A stretch of 64,000 nt of DNA from Sanguibacter suarezii NBRC 16159 (GCF_001552735.1 NZ_BCRT01000010.1:124001-188000), one strand, 5' to 3'. Shown: positions 43,139 through 52,373, counted from the first letter of the stretch. Translations and numbers: made by a program. The notes: generated from the letters alone by a model not told the origin.

Positions 43139-45184
43139 ATGACTCCAGGCACCCCCCTCCCGACCGCACCAGCCCGCCAGACCTCCCCGCCGCGCAAGCC
43201 CTCGGCCCCGCGCGCGCACTCCCGGCCTCCCCGGATCCACGGGCTGGACTCCGTGCGCGCCCTGGCCGTCATCGCGGTCATGACCTTCCACTTCGTGCCG
43301 GGGTGGCTCCCGGGCGGGTTCGTCGGGGTGGACGTGTTCTTCGTCCTCAGCGGCTTCCTCATCACCACCCTGCTGGTCCGTGAGCGCGTGCAGACCGGAC
43401 GGGTGTCCCTGCGCCGGTTCTGGACGCGCCGGGCCCGGCGGCTGCTGCCGGCGATGGTGACGGTGGTCATCACGTGCACCGCGATCGCCGGGGTCCTCGG
43501 CGGGGACGTGCTGGTGGGCATCCGGTCGCAGGTCATGGGCGCGCTGACCTTCGCGAGCAACTGGGTGTACATCGCCCAGGGTGCCTCGTACTCGAGCGAC
43601 CTGAGCCCGCAGCTGTTCGCCAACTTCTGGTCCTTGGCCGTGGAGGAGCAGTTCTACGTCTTCTGGCCGCTGGTGGTGCTCGCCGTCTTCGGCATCCGCC
43701 GCTCGCGCGCGGTGGGCCTGGCGGTGACGGCGGCCTTCGCCGTCGGCTCAGCGCTGTGGATGGCCGCGAGCTTCGACCCGATGGCCGACCCCTCCCGGGT
43801 CTACTACGGCACCGACACGCACATGTTCGGTCTCATGGCCGGCGCCTTCTTCGCGCTGTGTTTCGCTCCCGACGACGGCCACCGACCTGGTCTCCCTGCC
43901 GTGCGATCCCTCCTGGCCGACCCTGCCCGACGCCGCGTGGCGCGCCTCGCGCTCGGCGCGGTCTGCGCCGCCGCACTGGTGGTGGCCGCCGTGATGCTGC
44001 CCATCGACGCCGCGTTCACCTACCGCGGTGGCCTCGTGCTGGTCTCGCTGGCGGCGGTGGGGCTCATCGCCTTCATCGTCCGCAGCCAGGCGCTCGCCCA
44101 GCGGTGCGAGGTGGCGCCGCTGCGCTGGATCGGGGTGCGGTCCTATGGGCTGTACCTGTGGCACTGGCCGCTGCTCGTGCTCGTCTCGGAGGTCATGGGC
44201 GCCGACCACCCGGGCCACGGCACGCCATGGACGGTGGTGCTGGTGACGCTGGTGCTCACGGTGGCTGCGGCCTGGGCCTCTCACCGGTTCATCGAGGCGC
44301 CGGTGATGGCACGTGGGATCGGCACGCTCGTGCGGTCGCTGTGGGGATGGTCGCGCCGGGTCGCGCTGGTCGCCTGGGCCGAACGCCGCTCTCCTGCGCG
44401 GACCCCGCGCGGGCGGGTGCGCGCCGCAGCGGCTGCCGCGTTGACCCTCGTGGTGACCGCCTCGGTCGTGGCCGCCTTCGTGCGGGCGCCGGCTGTCTCC
44501 GAGCTGGAGGCGGCGATCCGGCTCGGTGCCGAGGCCGCCTCGGGCACCGGGGAGAGCGCCGTGGAGGGCGGCGGGGACCAGACGCCCGCCCCCGACGCAC
44601 CGGACGCCGGGTCGCCCGAGGGCACCGTCCCCGAAGGCGCGGTCTCCAGCCCGACGCCCATCCCGCCTGCGCAGCCGGAGGCCGTCGCGCCGACCGGTGA
44701 CCAGGTGACGGTGATCGGTGACTCGGTCACCTTGATCAGTGCCACCGCGCTGCAGTCCATCCTTCCCGGGGTGCACATCGACGCCGAGGTCTCTCGCCAG
44801 ATGAGCACGACCCCCGAGGTGGCCGCCGCCCTGGCGGCCGGCGGCGCGCTGCGTCCCTACGTCGTGCTCTCCCTCGGGACCAACTCGACCGTCAACGCCC
44901 GGGTCATGGACGAGGCGATCGCCGCGATCGGTCCCGACCACACGATCGTGCTGGTCACCGGCTACGGCGACCGGTCCTGGATCGGTCCGACCAACGACCA
45001 GATGCGCGAGGCAGCTGCCCGTCACCCCAACGTCGTCGTCGCCGACTGGCAGGCGGCGATCGCCGCCCACCCCGAGGGGCTGGGCAAGGACGGCGTCCAC
45101 CCTCAGGCCTCCGGGCAGGAGATCTACGCCCAGACGATCGCGGCGGGACTGGCGCAGGCGCAGGCCCTGCGGGCGGGGCAGTGA
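43139..45184 (+). CDS. Acyltransferase-3 / SGNH fusion (OafA/OatA-like)
   Basis: A 681-residue envelope enzyme that O-acylates an extracytoplasmic polymer such as peptidoglycan or polysaccharide. The N-terminal membrane domain (about 30-400) starts IHGLDSVRALAVIAVMTFHF, with the catalytic His in TFHF, and has FVGVDVFFVLSGFLIT. After an Ala/Gly/Pro-rich linker (about 455-520) comes an SGNH esterase-like domain with VIGDSVTLIS (about 524) and KDGVHPQASGQ at the end. ATG at 43139 is chosen; a TTG at 43133 would overlap the hemW stop. Confidence 0.9.
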   Translation: MTPGTPLPTAPARQTSPPRKPSAPRAHSRPPRIHGLDSVRALAVIAVMTFHFVPGWLPGGFVGVDVFFVLSGFLITTLLVRERVQTGRVSLRRFWTRRARRLLPAMVTVVITCTAIAGVLGGDVLVGIRSQVMGALTFASNWVYIAQGASYSSDLSPQLFANFWSLAVEEQFYVFWPLVVLAVFGIRRSRAVGLAVTAAFAVGSALWMAASFDPMADPSRVYYGTDTHMFGLMAGAFFALCFAPDDGHRPGLPAVRSLLADPARRRVARLALGAVCAAALVVAAVMLPIDAAFTYRGGLVLVSLAAVGLIAFIVRSQALAQRCEVAPLRWIGVRSYGLYLWHWPLLVLVSEVMGADHPGHGTPWTVVLVTLVLTVAAAWASHRFIEAPVMARGIGTLVRSLWGWSRRVALVAWAERRSPARTPRGRVRAAAAAALTLVVTASVVAAFVRAPAVSELEAAIRLGAEAASGTGESAVEGGGDQTPAPDAPDAGSPEGTVPEGAVSSPTPIPPAQPEAVAPTGDQVTVIGDSVTLISATALQSILPGVHIDAEVSRQMSTTPEVAAALAAGGALRPYVVLSLGTNSTVNARVMDEAIAAIGPDHTIVLVTGYGDRSWIGPTNDQMREAAARHPNVVVADWQAAIAAHPEGLGKDGVHPQASGQEIYAQTIAAGLAQAQALRAGQ

Positions 45185-45282
45185 CGCGGCGGTAGCGGCG
45201 CCGCGGGGCGTGGCGTGCGCAGGGGTGGAACGATGCAGATGAGCGCACCTGCACGGATCCATCGCACGGACGAGGAGACGCC

Positions 45283-46179
45283 ATGAGTGACAAGCCCCCC
45301 GACGGCACTGGACCGGACGAGCCGCAGCCGCCCCACGACGTGCCCCCGACACCTCCGACACCGCCGACACCGCCGACATCCCCGGTGCCCCCGACGCCCG
45401 GTCAGCCCGGTCCCCCCGCGGCTGGCGGCTACCCGCCCCAGCCGAGCGGTTTCCCACCGCCGCCGGCCGGCTACCCACCGCCTCCGGCCGGCTACCCGCA
45501 GGCGGCCCTCAGCCAGGTCTCGGTCGCAGACGCCTTCACCTACGGCTGGAACAAGTTCACCGAGAACGTCGGCGTGATCCTCCTCGCGGCCCTCACCTAC
45601 GCCGCGGCGTTCGTCGTATTGGGGATCATCGCCTTCACCATCCTCGTCGGCACGGCCGCGGCCACCACGGACGCCTACGGGAACCTCAGCAGCGGTGGTG
45701 CCTTCGGCTTCGGGTTCGGCATGGTCGTGTTCATCGCCCTGGCGGTGGTGCTCGGCGCGCTGGTCCAGGCCGGGATCATCCGCGGGTCGCTCGTGGCGAC
45801 GCACGGCCGGCGGCTCGCCTACGAGGACTTCTTCCGCTTCGACAACCTCGGCACGGTCATCCTCACCGCGGTGCTCGTGGGCCTGGCGACGGCGCTGCTG
45901 TCCATCACCGTCGTCGGCGGGATCATCTTCGCGTTCTTCGCTCAGTTCGCGCTGTTCTTCGTCATCGACAGACGTCTGGGCGCGATCGACGCCATCGGCG
46001 CCAGCTTCCGGATGGTGTGGGCGAACCTCGCCACCGTGGTGCTGCTGTCCATCGGGGTGTACATCGCCGAGTTCATCGGCAGCCTGCTGCTCGGGATCGG
46101 GCTGCTCGTGGCGCTGCCCGTGGCGATGATCGCCTCCGCCTTCGTCTACCGCCGCCTCATCGGGGAGTACCCCGTCTAG
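45283..46179 (+). CDS. Proline-rich integral membrane protein of unknown function
   Basis: A 298-residue protein. The first 75 residues are cytosolic, with PPTP repeats and GYPPPPAGYPPPPAGY repeats. The rest has about five to six helices, with VADAFTYGWNKFTENVGVIL at its start and DRRLGAIDAIGASFRMVWANL in a loop. This layout recurs in actinobacterial membrane proteins without known function. GAGGAG lies 8 bases before the ATG. Confidence 0.8.
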   Translation: MSDKPPDGTGPDEPQPPHDVPPTPPTPPTPPTSPVPPTPGQPGPPAAGGYPPQPSGFPPPPAGYPPPPAGYPQAALSQVSVADAFTYGWNKFTENVGVILLAALTYAAAFVVLGIIAFTILVGTAAATTDAYGNLSSGGAFGFGFGMVVFIALAVVLGALVQAGIIRGSLVATHGRRLAYEDFFRFDNLGTVILTAVLVGLATALLSITVVGGIIFAFFAQFALFFVIDRRLGAIDAIGASFRMVWANLATVVLLSIGVYIAEFIGSLLLGIGLLVALPVAMIASAFVYRRLIGEYPV

Positions 46180-46222
46180 CCCAGTACCCCGTCTCGCCCA
46201 GCACCCCGCGTATCCCGCGGGC

Positions 46223-47080
46223 TCAGCCCTCGGTGACGAAGTCGATGAGCTCCTCCACCCGCGCCAGCAGTGAGGGCTCGAGGTCCGCGTAGGAGCGCAC
46301 CGTGCCCAGGATCTTCTTCCACCCCATCGCCACGTCGGTCTGGTTCTGCGCGGGCCAGCCCAGCTCACGCAGGATCCCGTACTTCCACTCCGTGCCGCGC
46401 TCGATGACCGGCCACCGCTCCAGGCCGATGCGGGCAGGGCGGACCGCCTGCCACACGTCGACGTAGGGGTGACCCAGGACCCGCACGTTCCCGCCGGGGA
46501 ACTGGCGCAGCACGTCGTCGGTGATGCGCTGCTCCTTGGAGCCGGCCACGAGGTGGTCCACGAGCACACCGACCCGGCGCCCGGGGGAGGGCTTGAAGTC
46601 CGCCAGGGCCACGGCGAGGTTGTCCACGCCGTCGAGCAGCTCGACGACGACGCCCTCCACCCGCAGGTCGTCGCCCCACACCCGCTCGACCAGCTCGGCG
46701 TCGTGACGGCCCTCGACCCAGATCCGGCTGCCGCGGGCCACCCGGGCGCGGGTGTCGGTCACCGCCCGGGAGCCGCTCGCGGTGCGGGCGGGGGCCTGCG
46801 GCGCGCGCGCCGCCACCGGTGGCGTGAGCTCGACGGGGGCACCGTCGATCCAGAAGCCGGGGCCGAGCGGGAAGGTCCGGGTGCGCCCTGCGCGGTCCTC
46901 GAGCACCACCACGTGCATCCCGCCGGACTTCTCCGTGCGCACCACCGCGCCCACCCATCCGGAGGTGACCTCCTCCACCACGAGGCCGCGATCGGCGGGG
47001 AACGGCCGCGAGACAGGCCGCCGGGAGGCCGGGTGGGGGCCGGAGGACAGGACGTCGGAGGAGTAACGATCAGCGCTCAC
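46223..47080 (-). CDS. DUF3097 protein with a TOPRIM-like segment
   Basis: A 285-residue actinobacterial protein of unknown function. The N-terminal part (about 25-80) looks like a small beta-barrel. The central part has IWVEGRHDAELVERVWGDD and RVGVLVDHLVAGSKEQRI, which resemble the Glu and Asp-x-Asp-like metal motifs of TOPRIM nucleases such as RNase M5. That likeness is inference. It sits between a membrane protein and hrcA. GTG at 47080 is used without a ribosome binding site. Confidence 0.87.
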   Translation of the reverse strand: MSADRYSSDVLSSGPHPASRRPVSRPFPADRGLVVEEVTSGWVGAVVRTEKSGGMHVVVLEDRAGRTRTFPLGPGFWIDGAPVELTPPVAARAPQAPARTASGSRAVTDTRARVARGSRIWVEGRHDAELVERVWGDDLRVEGVVVELLDGVDNLAVALADFKPSPGRRVGVLVDHLVAGSKEQRITDDVLRQFPGGNVRVLGHPYVDVWQAVRPARIGLERWPVIERGTEWKYGILRELGWPAQNQTDVAMGWKKILGTVRSYADLEPSLLARVEELIDFVTEG

Positions 47081-47086
47081 CGCGCA

Positions 47087-47092
47087 AGGTTA
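47087..47092 (-). promoter_or_regulatory. -10-like element predicting a leaderless DUF3097 mRNA
   Basis: On the minus strand TAACCT (47092-47087) ends 6 bases before the GTG at 47080. Confidence 0.5.
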
Positions 47093-47137
47093 TCCGCCGC
47101 GGCGGGGTGGTCGTGGAAGTGCCTGGGGGGTGTCGCG

Positions 47138-47169
47138 TAGAATTAGCACTCACCTACTTCGAGTGCTAC
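47138..47169 (+). promoter_or_regulatory. CIRCE operator overlapping the hrcA promoter
   Basis: TTAGCACTC (47143-47151), a 9-base spacer, then GAGTGCTAC (47161-47169) match the CIRCE consensus TTAGCACTC-N9-GAGTGCTAA at all but the last base. A -10-like TAGAAT at 47138-47143 overlaps its left arm, so bound HrcA would cover the transcription start. This makes hrcA-dnaJ autoregulated by heat shock. Confidence 0.95.
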
Positions 47170-47190
47170 GTGAGGGCAGGAGGAACTGAC

Positions 47191-48216
47191 ATGGCGTCGA
47201 GCGACGACCGCAGGCTGGATGTGCTCCGGGCCATCGTCGAGGACTACGTCCACACGCGTGAGCCGGTCGGGTCGAAGGTGCTCGCCGAACGGCACGGTCT
47301 GGGCGTCTCCCCGGCAACCATCCGCAACGACATGGCGGTGCTGGAAGAGGCTGGCTACATCGCCCAGCCGCACACCTCCGCCGGCCGGGTGCCCACCGAC
47401 AAGGGCTACCGGATGTTCGTCGACCGTCTGGCCGAGGTCAAGGCGCTCTCGCCGGCCGAGAAGAACGCGATCGAGACCTTCCTCGCCGGTGCGGTCGACC
47501 TCGACGACGTCATCTCCCGCGCCGGGCGGCTGCTGGCTCAGCTCACCGGTCAGGTCGCCGTGGTGCAGTACCCCTCCTTGCGCCGGTCCGGGCTGCGTCA
47601 CCTGGAGATCGTCGTGCTCGGCGACCGCCGGCTGCTCGTGGTGATCATCACCGACACCGGCCGCGTCGAGCAGCGCACCCTCGAGGTGGAGTGCCCGCCG
47701 GACGAGGAGACGCTGCTCCACCTGCGGACCCGGTTCAACGTCGCGGCGGCCGGTCGCCGGCTGCCCGAGCTGCGGGTGGCGCTCGAGGAGCTCGCGGACA
47801 GCTTCCACCCGCGTGACCGCGCCATGGTGGCGCGGATCGCCGAGGTGGTCACCGACACGCTGTCCCAGGAGAGCGAGGAACGGATCGTGCTCGCCGGGAC
47901 CGCGAACCTGGCCCAGGCGAACATGCGGTTCGAGCACTCGCTGCGGCCGGTCCTGGAGGCGCTCGAGGAGCAGGTCGTGCTGCTCAACCTGCTGACCGAC
48001 ATGGTCGAGGACTCCGGGGACGTCGCCGTGCGCATCGGCCACGAGACCCAGCTCAGCGGCTTCTACGAGACGTCCATCGTGACGACCGGCTACGGCAGCG
48101 AGGGCGACGCCATCGCGACGATCGGCTCGATCGGACCGACCCGGATGGACTACCCGGCCACGATGGCGGCGGTCCGGGCCGTGGCGAGGTACCTCTCCAG
48201 GATCCTCACCACATGA
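47191..48216 (+). CDS. hrcA: Heat-inducible transcription repressor HrcA
   Basis: A 341-residue repressor that binds CIRCE, with GroEL as its usual activity sensor. The N-terminal winged helix has VLRAIVEDYVHTREPVGSK and LGVSPATIRNDMAVLEEAGYI, then HTSAGRVPTDKGYR. The C-terminal domain ends with GPTRMDYPATMAAVRAVARYLS, the family signature. ATG at 47191 has AGGAGGAA upstream. The CIRCE site is directly before the gene; dnaJ follows after 175 bases. Confidence 0.97.
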   Translation: MASSDDRRLDVLRAIVEDYVHTREPVGSKVLAERHGLGVSPATIRNDMAVLEEAGYIAQPHTSAGRVPTDKGYRMFVDRLAEVKALSPAEKNAIETFLAGAVDLDDVISRAGRLLAQLTGQVAVVQYPSLRRSGLRHLEIVVLGDRRLLVVIITDTGRVEQRTLEVECPPDEETLLHLRTRFNVAAAGRRLPELRVALEELADSFHPRDRAMVARIAEVVTDTLSQESEERIVLAGTANLAQANMRFEHSLRPVLEALEEQVVLLNLLTDMVEDSGDVAVRIGHETQLSGFYETSIVTTGYGSEGDAIATIGSIGPTRMDYPATMAAVRAVARYLSRILTT

Positions 48217-48256
48217 CCTGGCCACCAGAGGGAATCACAATGGACCTCGGTGGCGT

Positions 48257-48270
48257 TGTCACACGTGACA
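48257..48270 (+). promoter_or_regulatory. Perfect palindrome between hrcA and dnaJ
   Basis: TGTCAC-AC-GTGACA is a perfect 6-bp inverted repeat with a 2-base centre. It may be a binding site for an unknown regulator acting on dnaJ. Confidence 0.4.
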
Positions 48271-48280
48271 CCACCTGACC

Positions 48281-48319
48281 GACCTGACCTGACCTGACCT
48301 GACCTGACCTGACCTGACC
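48281..48319 (+). repeat. GACCT pentanucleotide tandem repeat between hrcA and dnaJ
   Basis: Seven exact GACCT units and a partial GACC fill 39 bases, preceded by a degenerate unit. The repeat is noncoding and lies 72 bases before the dnaJ start. Pure short-unit repeats are prone to slippage. Confidence 0.95.
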
Positions 48320-48391
48320 GTGCGACCGCCGGTGGCGGCACCGCCCGGCACTCCCGAGTTTCAGCAAACCCCGATCGGCAGAGAGTATTCA

Positions 48392-49504
48392 GTGAGCGAC
48401 TACTACGACGTGCTTGGTGTGGCCAAGGACGCAAGCCAGGACCAGATCAAGAAGGCCTACCGCAAGCTTGCGCGCGAGTTCCACCCCGACGTTGCCGGCC
48501 CCGGCGCCGAAGACCAGTTCAAGGACGTGGGCCGCGCCTACGAGGTGCTCTCCAACCCGGAGAAGCGCCGCTCCTACGACATGGGCAACGACCCCTCCGC
48601 CCCCGGCGGCGGCATGGGCGGCGGCTTCGGCTTCCAGGACATCTTCGAGACGTTCTTCGGCGGCGGTCAGGCCCAGCGCGGACCCATCCCGCGCGCCCGC
48701 CGCGGCCAGGACGCGCTCATCCGCCTGGACATCGACCTCGCCGAGGCCGCCTTCGGTGTGCGCCGCGAGGTCCAGGTGGACACCGCAGTCGTCTGCGGCA
48801 CCTGTTCCGGTTCCTGCTGCCGCCCCGGCACCTCCCCGCGCACCTGCGACGTCTGCAACGGGCGCGGGACGGTCCAGCGGGTGGCCCGCTCCTTCCTCGG
48901 CCAGGTCATGACGACCGCGCCGTGCGCCCCCTGCCAGGGCTTCGGCACCACGATCCCCGAGCCGTGCGCCGAGTGCGCCGGCGAGGGCCGCGTGCGCAGC
49001 CGTCGCACCGTCACCGTCGAGGTGCCCGCGGGAGTGGAGACCGGCAACCGGATCAAGCTCACCTCCCAGGGTGAGGTCGGCCCCGCCGGCGGACCGGCCG
49101 GTGACCTGTACTTCGAGATCCGTGAGCGCAAGCACGAGCTGTTCCTGCGCCGCGGCGACGACCTGCACGCCACCCTCGAGGTGCCCATGACCGCCGCCGC
49201 GCTGGGCACGGTCATCGAGCTCGAGACCCTCGACGGCGTCGAGTCCGTGGACCTGCGCCCGGGCACGCAGCCAGGTCAGATCATCACCCTCAAGGGCCTG
49301 GGCATCGGGCACCTGCACGCCGCCGGACGCGGTGACCTCAACGTCCACGTCGAGATCCAGATCCCGACCGGCCTCAACGACGAGCAGGCCGACCTGCTGC
49401 GTCAGCTCGCCGAGCTGCGCGGGGAAGAGCGTCCCGAGGGACGCGTGGCCGCCGCGCACCCGGGTGTCTTCACCCGCCTGCGTGACAAGCTCTCGGGTCG
49501 ATAG
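48392..49504 (+). CDS. dnaJ: Co-chaperone DnaJ
   Basis: A 370-residue type I Hsp40 that stimulates DnaK. The J domain (2-66) has DYYDVLGVAKDA and the HPD motif in EFHPDVAG. A Gly/Phe-rich linker (about 75-105) and a zinc domain (about 130-205) follow, and then the substrate-binding beta domains. The first zinc repeat reads CGTCSGSC, with Cys in place of the usual final Gly. GTG at 48392 is chosen because SDYYDVLGV is the conserved beginning. It follows hrcA as in the dnaJ2 locus of many actinobacteria, and rsmE overlaps its end. Confidence 0.96.
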   Translation: MSDYYDVLGVAKDASQDQIKKAYRKLAREFHPDVAGPGAEDQFKDVGRAYEVLSNPEKRRSYDMGNDPSAPGGGMGGGFGFQDIFETFFGGGQAQRGPIPRARRGQDALIRLDIDLAEAAFGVRREVQVDTAVVCGTCSGSCCRPGTSPRTCDVCNGRGTVQRVARSFLGQVMTTAPCAPCQGFGTTIPEPCAECAGEGRVRSRRTVTVEVPAGVETGNRIKLTSQGEVGPAGGPAGDLYFEIRERKHELFLRRGDDLHATLEVPMTAAALGTVIELETLDGVESVDLRPGTQPGQIITLKGLGIGHLHAAGRGDLNVHVEIQIPTGLNDEQADLLRQLAELRGEERPEGRVAAAHPGVFTRLRDKLSGR

Positions 49505-50295
49505 TGAGCGCGCCGGTCTTCCTCGCCGACCCAGGCGGCCTGGCCGTCCTCGCGCCCGGTGACACCTACCTGCTCGACGGCGACGAAGGGCGCCACGCGG
49601 GCGTCGTGCAGCGCCGCCGGGTGGGGGAGCGCATCGACGTGGTCGACGGCGCCGGCCGGCGGGTGGAGACCGTGGTCGCCACGGTCGACGCCGGGACGCT
49701 CGAGCTCTCGGTCACCGCTGTGCGCACCGAGGCTCCCGACGGCGTCGAGCTCGTCCTCGTGCAGGCCCTCGCCAAGGGAGACCGCGACGAGCTGGCCATC
49801 GAGGCGGCGACCGAGGTGGGCGTGGACGCGGTCCTGCCGTGGCAGGCCGAACGCTCCGTGGTGGTGTGGCGCGGTGACCGCGCCGCGAAGTCCCGTGCCC
49901 GCTGGGTCGCCACCGTCAAGGCCGCGACCAAGCAGGCGCGCCGGGCGACCCTGCCCGCCGTCGGCCAGGTGGTGGACGGCAAGGCGCTCGCCTCGACCGT
50001 CGAGGAGGTGCGCGCCGGCGGCGGCCTGACCGTGGTGCTGCACGAGGACGCCACGACGCCGCTGGCCGGCGTCGACCTCCCGGTCCCTGACGCGGCTGCG
50101 GCCGCCGCCGGTGCGCCGGTCCGCCGGGTGCTCGTCGTCGTGGGCCCCGAGGGTGGGATCAGCGACCGTGAGGTCGCAGCGCTCACCGACGCCGGCGCGG
50201 TGCTCGCCCGTCTCGGTCCGCACGTGCTGCGCACCTCGACCGCGGGGCCCATCGCGATCGCGCTGCTGAGCCAGCGGCTGGGCCGGTGGGGGTGA
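49504..50295 (+). CDS. rsmE: 16S rRNA (uracil(1498)-N(3))-methyltransferase
   Basis: A 263-residue SPOUT-fold methyltransferase that modifies U1498 of 16S rRNA. It has an N-terminal PUA-like domain (FLLDGDEGRHA-type region near 20-35) and the C-terminal SAM-binding knot with VVVGPEGGISDREV (about 214-227) and LGPHVLRTSTAGPIAIALL. The GTG overlaps the last base of the dnaJ stop codon (TAGTG). Confidence 0.94.
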   Translation: MSAPVFLADPGGLAVLAPGDTYLLDGDEGRHAGVVQRRRVGERIDVVDGAGRRVETVVATVDAGTLELSVTAVRTEAPDGVELVLVQALAKGDRDELAIEAATEVGVDAVLPWQAERSVVVWRGDRAAKSRARWVATVKAATKQARRATLPAVGQVVDGKALASTVEEVRAGGGLTVVLHEDATTPLAGVDLPVPDAAAAAAGAPVRRVLVVVGPEGGISDREVAALTDAGAVLARLGPHVLRTSTAGPIAIALLSQRLGRWG

Positions 50296-50325
50296 GCCTG
50301 CGCTGAGCCGGCACCCGAACTGGGC

Positions 50326-50331
50326 TAGCCT
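50326..50331 (+). promoter_or_regulatory. -10-like element predicting a leaderless HIT mRNA
   Basis: TAGCCT ends exactly 6 bases before the ATG at 50338. This favours that codon over the in-frame GTG at 50335. Confidence 0.5.
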
Positions 50332-50337
50332 CGGGTG

Positions 50338-50712
50338 ATGACCTCCTCGCAGCCGAACTCCCCGACCCTGACCGACCCGGAGTGCCTGTTCTGCAAGATC
50401 GTCGCAGGCACGGTGCCAGCCACGGTCGTCGCCGAGACGCCCGAGGTGATCGCCTTCCGCGACATCAACCCGCAGGCGCCGATGCACGTCCTCGTGGTGC
50501 CGCGTGAGCACTACGGCGACATCGCCCAGCTCGCCGCAGGCGACCCGGCCCTGCTCGCCGGGGTGGTGGCGCTGGCCGACGAGATCGCCGGGGACCTGGC
50601 CGACGGTCAGTTCCGGCTCATCTTCAACTCCGGCCCGCACGCCGGGCAGAGCGTCTTCCACGTCCACGGTCATGTCATCGGCGGCGAGCGGCTCGGCTGG
50701 TCCCCGGCCTGA
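50338..50712 (+). CDS. HIT-family nucleotide hydrolase
   Basis: A 124-residue histidine-triad protein of the HINT type, likely a purine nucleoside phosphoramidase. The N terminus has CLFCKIVAGTVPATVVAET, the middle AFRDINPQAPMHVLVVPREH, and the catalytic triad is VFHVHGHVIGG (about 103-113). It lies between rsmE and phoH, a conserved actinobacterial neighbourhood. Confidence 0.94.
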   Translation: MTSSQPNSPTLTDPECLFCKIVAGTVPATVVAETPEVIAFRDINPQAPMHVLVVPREHYGDIAQLAAGDPALLAGVVALADEIAGDLADGQFRLIFNSGPHAGQSVFHVHGHVIGGERLGWSPA

Positions 50713-50856
50713 GGCCCGCGCTCGCCCGCGCGGCAGCGATCCGCTGCTCGTGCGGTGCGGAGCCACCTGCTCGTTAGACTGGGAAGCGGGTACCTGTCTG
50801 CGGACACGGGCCGTCACTGCAGCGAACGATCAGACAAGGAGCGGGCACACCGCTAT

Positions 50857-51915
50857 ATGGCAACTCCAGAGAGCACGACCGGATCCTCGCGAGGGGACGT
50901 CGAGCACCGCATCATCGTGCCTGCGGACGTTTCGATCTCGTCCTTGCTCGGGCCCGTGGACTCCGTCCTGCGAGCGATCGAGGAAGGCTTCGACGCCGTC
51001 GACGTCCGCGTCCGTGACCACGAGATCGTCCTGCGCGGACCGGTCGGCGACGTCGCCCTGGCCGCCCGCCTGGTCGACGAGCTCATCGAGGTCGCCGAGG
51101 CCGGCACGGCGCTGTCCGCCGACGTCGTCAAGCGGTCGATCGTCATGCTGACCTCAGCCACCGAGACCCGTCCCGCCGAGGTCTTCACCCTGAACATCCT
51201 GTCCAACAAGGGCCGCACCATCCGGGCCAAGACCGTCGGGCAGAAGCACTACGTCGACGCGATCGACGCCAACACCGTGACCTTCGGGATCGGTCCGGCC
51301 GGGACCGGCAAGACGTACCTGGCCATGGCCAAGGCGGTCCAGGCCCTCCAGGCCCGCCAGGTCAACCGGATCGTGCTCACCCGACCGGCCGTGGAGGCGG
51401 GGGAGCGGCTGGGCTTCCTGCCGGGGTCGCTCTCGGAGAAGATCGACCCGTACCTGCGCCCGCTCTACGACGCCCTCCACGACATGATCGACCCGCAGTC
51501 CATCCCCAAGCTCATCGAGGCCGGCACCATCGAGGTCGCCCCCCTGGCGTACATGCGCGGGCGCACCCTCAACGATGCGTTCATCATCCTCGACGAGGCG
51601 CAGAACACCTCCGTGGAACAGATGAAGATGTTCCTCACCCGGCTGGGCTTCTCGTCCAAGATGGTCATCACCGGTGACGTCACCCAGGTGGACCTGCCCG
51701 GTGGCACGGCGTCAGGGCTGCGCGTCGTCCAGGACATCCTCACCGGGGTCGACGACGTGGAGTTCTGCCGGCTGAGCTCGGGCGACGTCGTCCGTCACCG
51801 GCTGGTGGCCGACATCATCGACGCGTACTCCCGCTGGGACACGGCGGTCAGCACCCGCACCGGCGGCTCGCACGCCCCGGGCGACCACATCCACGAGAAA
51901 GGCCACCATCGGTGA
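50857..51915 (+). CDS. PhoH-like ATPase
   Basis: A 352-residue cytosolic P-loop ATPase. An N-terminal KH-like part (about 30-95) precedes Walker [17 protein letters not shown] (about 146-161), [18 protein letters not shown] and Walker [12 protein letters not shown] (about 247-257), then [11 protein letters not shown]. The family is linked to RNA metabolism and is nearly always beside ybeY. AAGGAG lies 15 bases before the ATG, an unusually long spacing. ybeY overlaps its end. Confidence 0.94.
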   Translation: MATPESTTGSSRGDVEHRIIVPADVSISSLLGPVDSVLRAIEEGFDAVDVRVRDHEIVLRGPVGDVALAARLVDELIEVAEAGTALSADVVKRSIVMLTSATETRPAEVFTLNILSNKGRTIRAKTVGQKHYVDAIDANTVTFGIGPAGTGKTYLAMAKAVQALQARQVNRIVLTRPAVEAGERLGFLPGSLSEKIDPYLRPLYDALHDMIDPQSIPKLIEAGTIEVAPLAYMRGRTLNDAFIILDEAQNTSVEQMKMFLTRLGFSSKMVITGDVTQVDLPGGTASGLRVVQDILTGVDDVEFCRLSSGDVVRHRLVADIIDAYSRWDTAVSTRTGGSHAPGDHIHEKGHHR

Positions 51916-52373
51916 GCATCGAAGTTAACAACGAGTCCGGCTACGAGGTCGATGAGGCCGAGTTCGCTGCGCTGGGCCGGTTCGTGCTCGACGAGATGCA
52001 CGTGCACGCCCAGACCGAGCTGTCGATCCTCTTCGTCGACACCGACGTCATGACTGAGCTGCACATCCAGTGGATGGACGAGCCGGGACCCACGGACGTG
52101 CTGTCCTTCCCGATGGACGAGCTGCGCCCGGGCCGGGACGGGGACATCACCCCCGCCGGCCTGCTCGGCGACGTCGTGCTGTGCCCTGAGGTCGCCGCCG
52201 CGCAGGCCGTCGCGGCCGGTCACTCCACGGTCGAGGAGATGCTGCTGCTGACCACGCACGGAATCTTGCACCTGCTCGGCTACGACCACGCCGAGCCCGA
52301 GGAGGAGAAGGAGATGTTCGCGCTCCAGCGCAAGCTTCTGCTCACCTTCCTCGCCGGCCGACCCACCGGATGA
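51912..52373 (+). CDS. ybeY: Endoribonuclease YbeY
   Basis: A 153-residue zinc-dependent RNase involved in 16S rRNA 3' maturation and ribosome quality control. The metal motif [11 protein letters not shown] (H-x3-H-x5-H) is at about 116-126, and the segment [14 protein letters not shown] is typical. GTG overlaps the phoH stop (GTGA), and its own stop overlaps the next ATG, so phoH, ybeY, the CNNM gene and era are one coupled unit. Confidence 0.97.
   Translation: MSIEVNNESGYEVDEAEFAALGRFVLDEMHVHAQTELSILFVDTDVMTELHIQWMDEPGPTDVLSFPMDELRPGRDGDITPAGLLGDVVLCPEVAAAQAVAAGHSTVEEMLLLTTHGILHLLGYDHAEPEEEKEMFALQRKLLLTFLAGRPTG

Noticed and set aside
48281-48319. CRISPR or coding repeat
   Set aside because: Five-base units in a noncoding gap, with no open frame crossing them.
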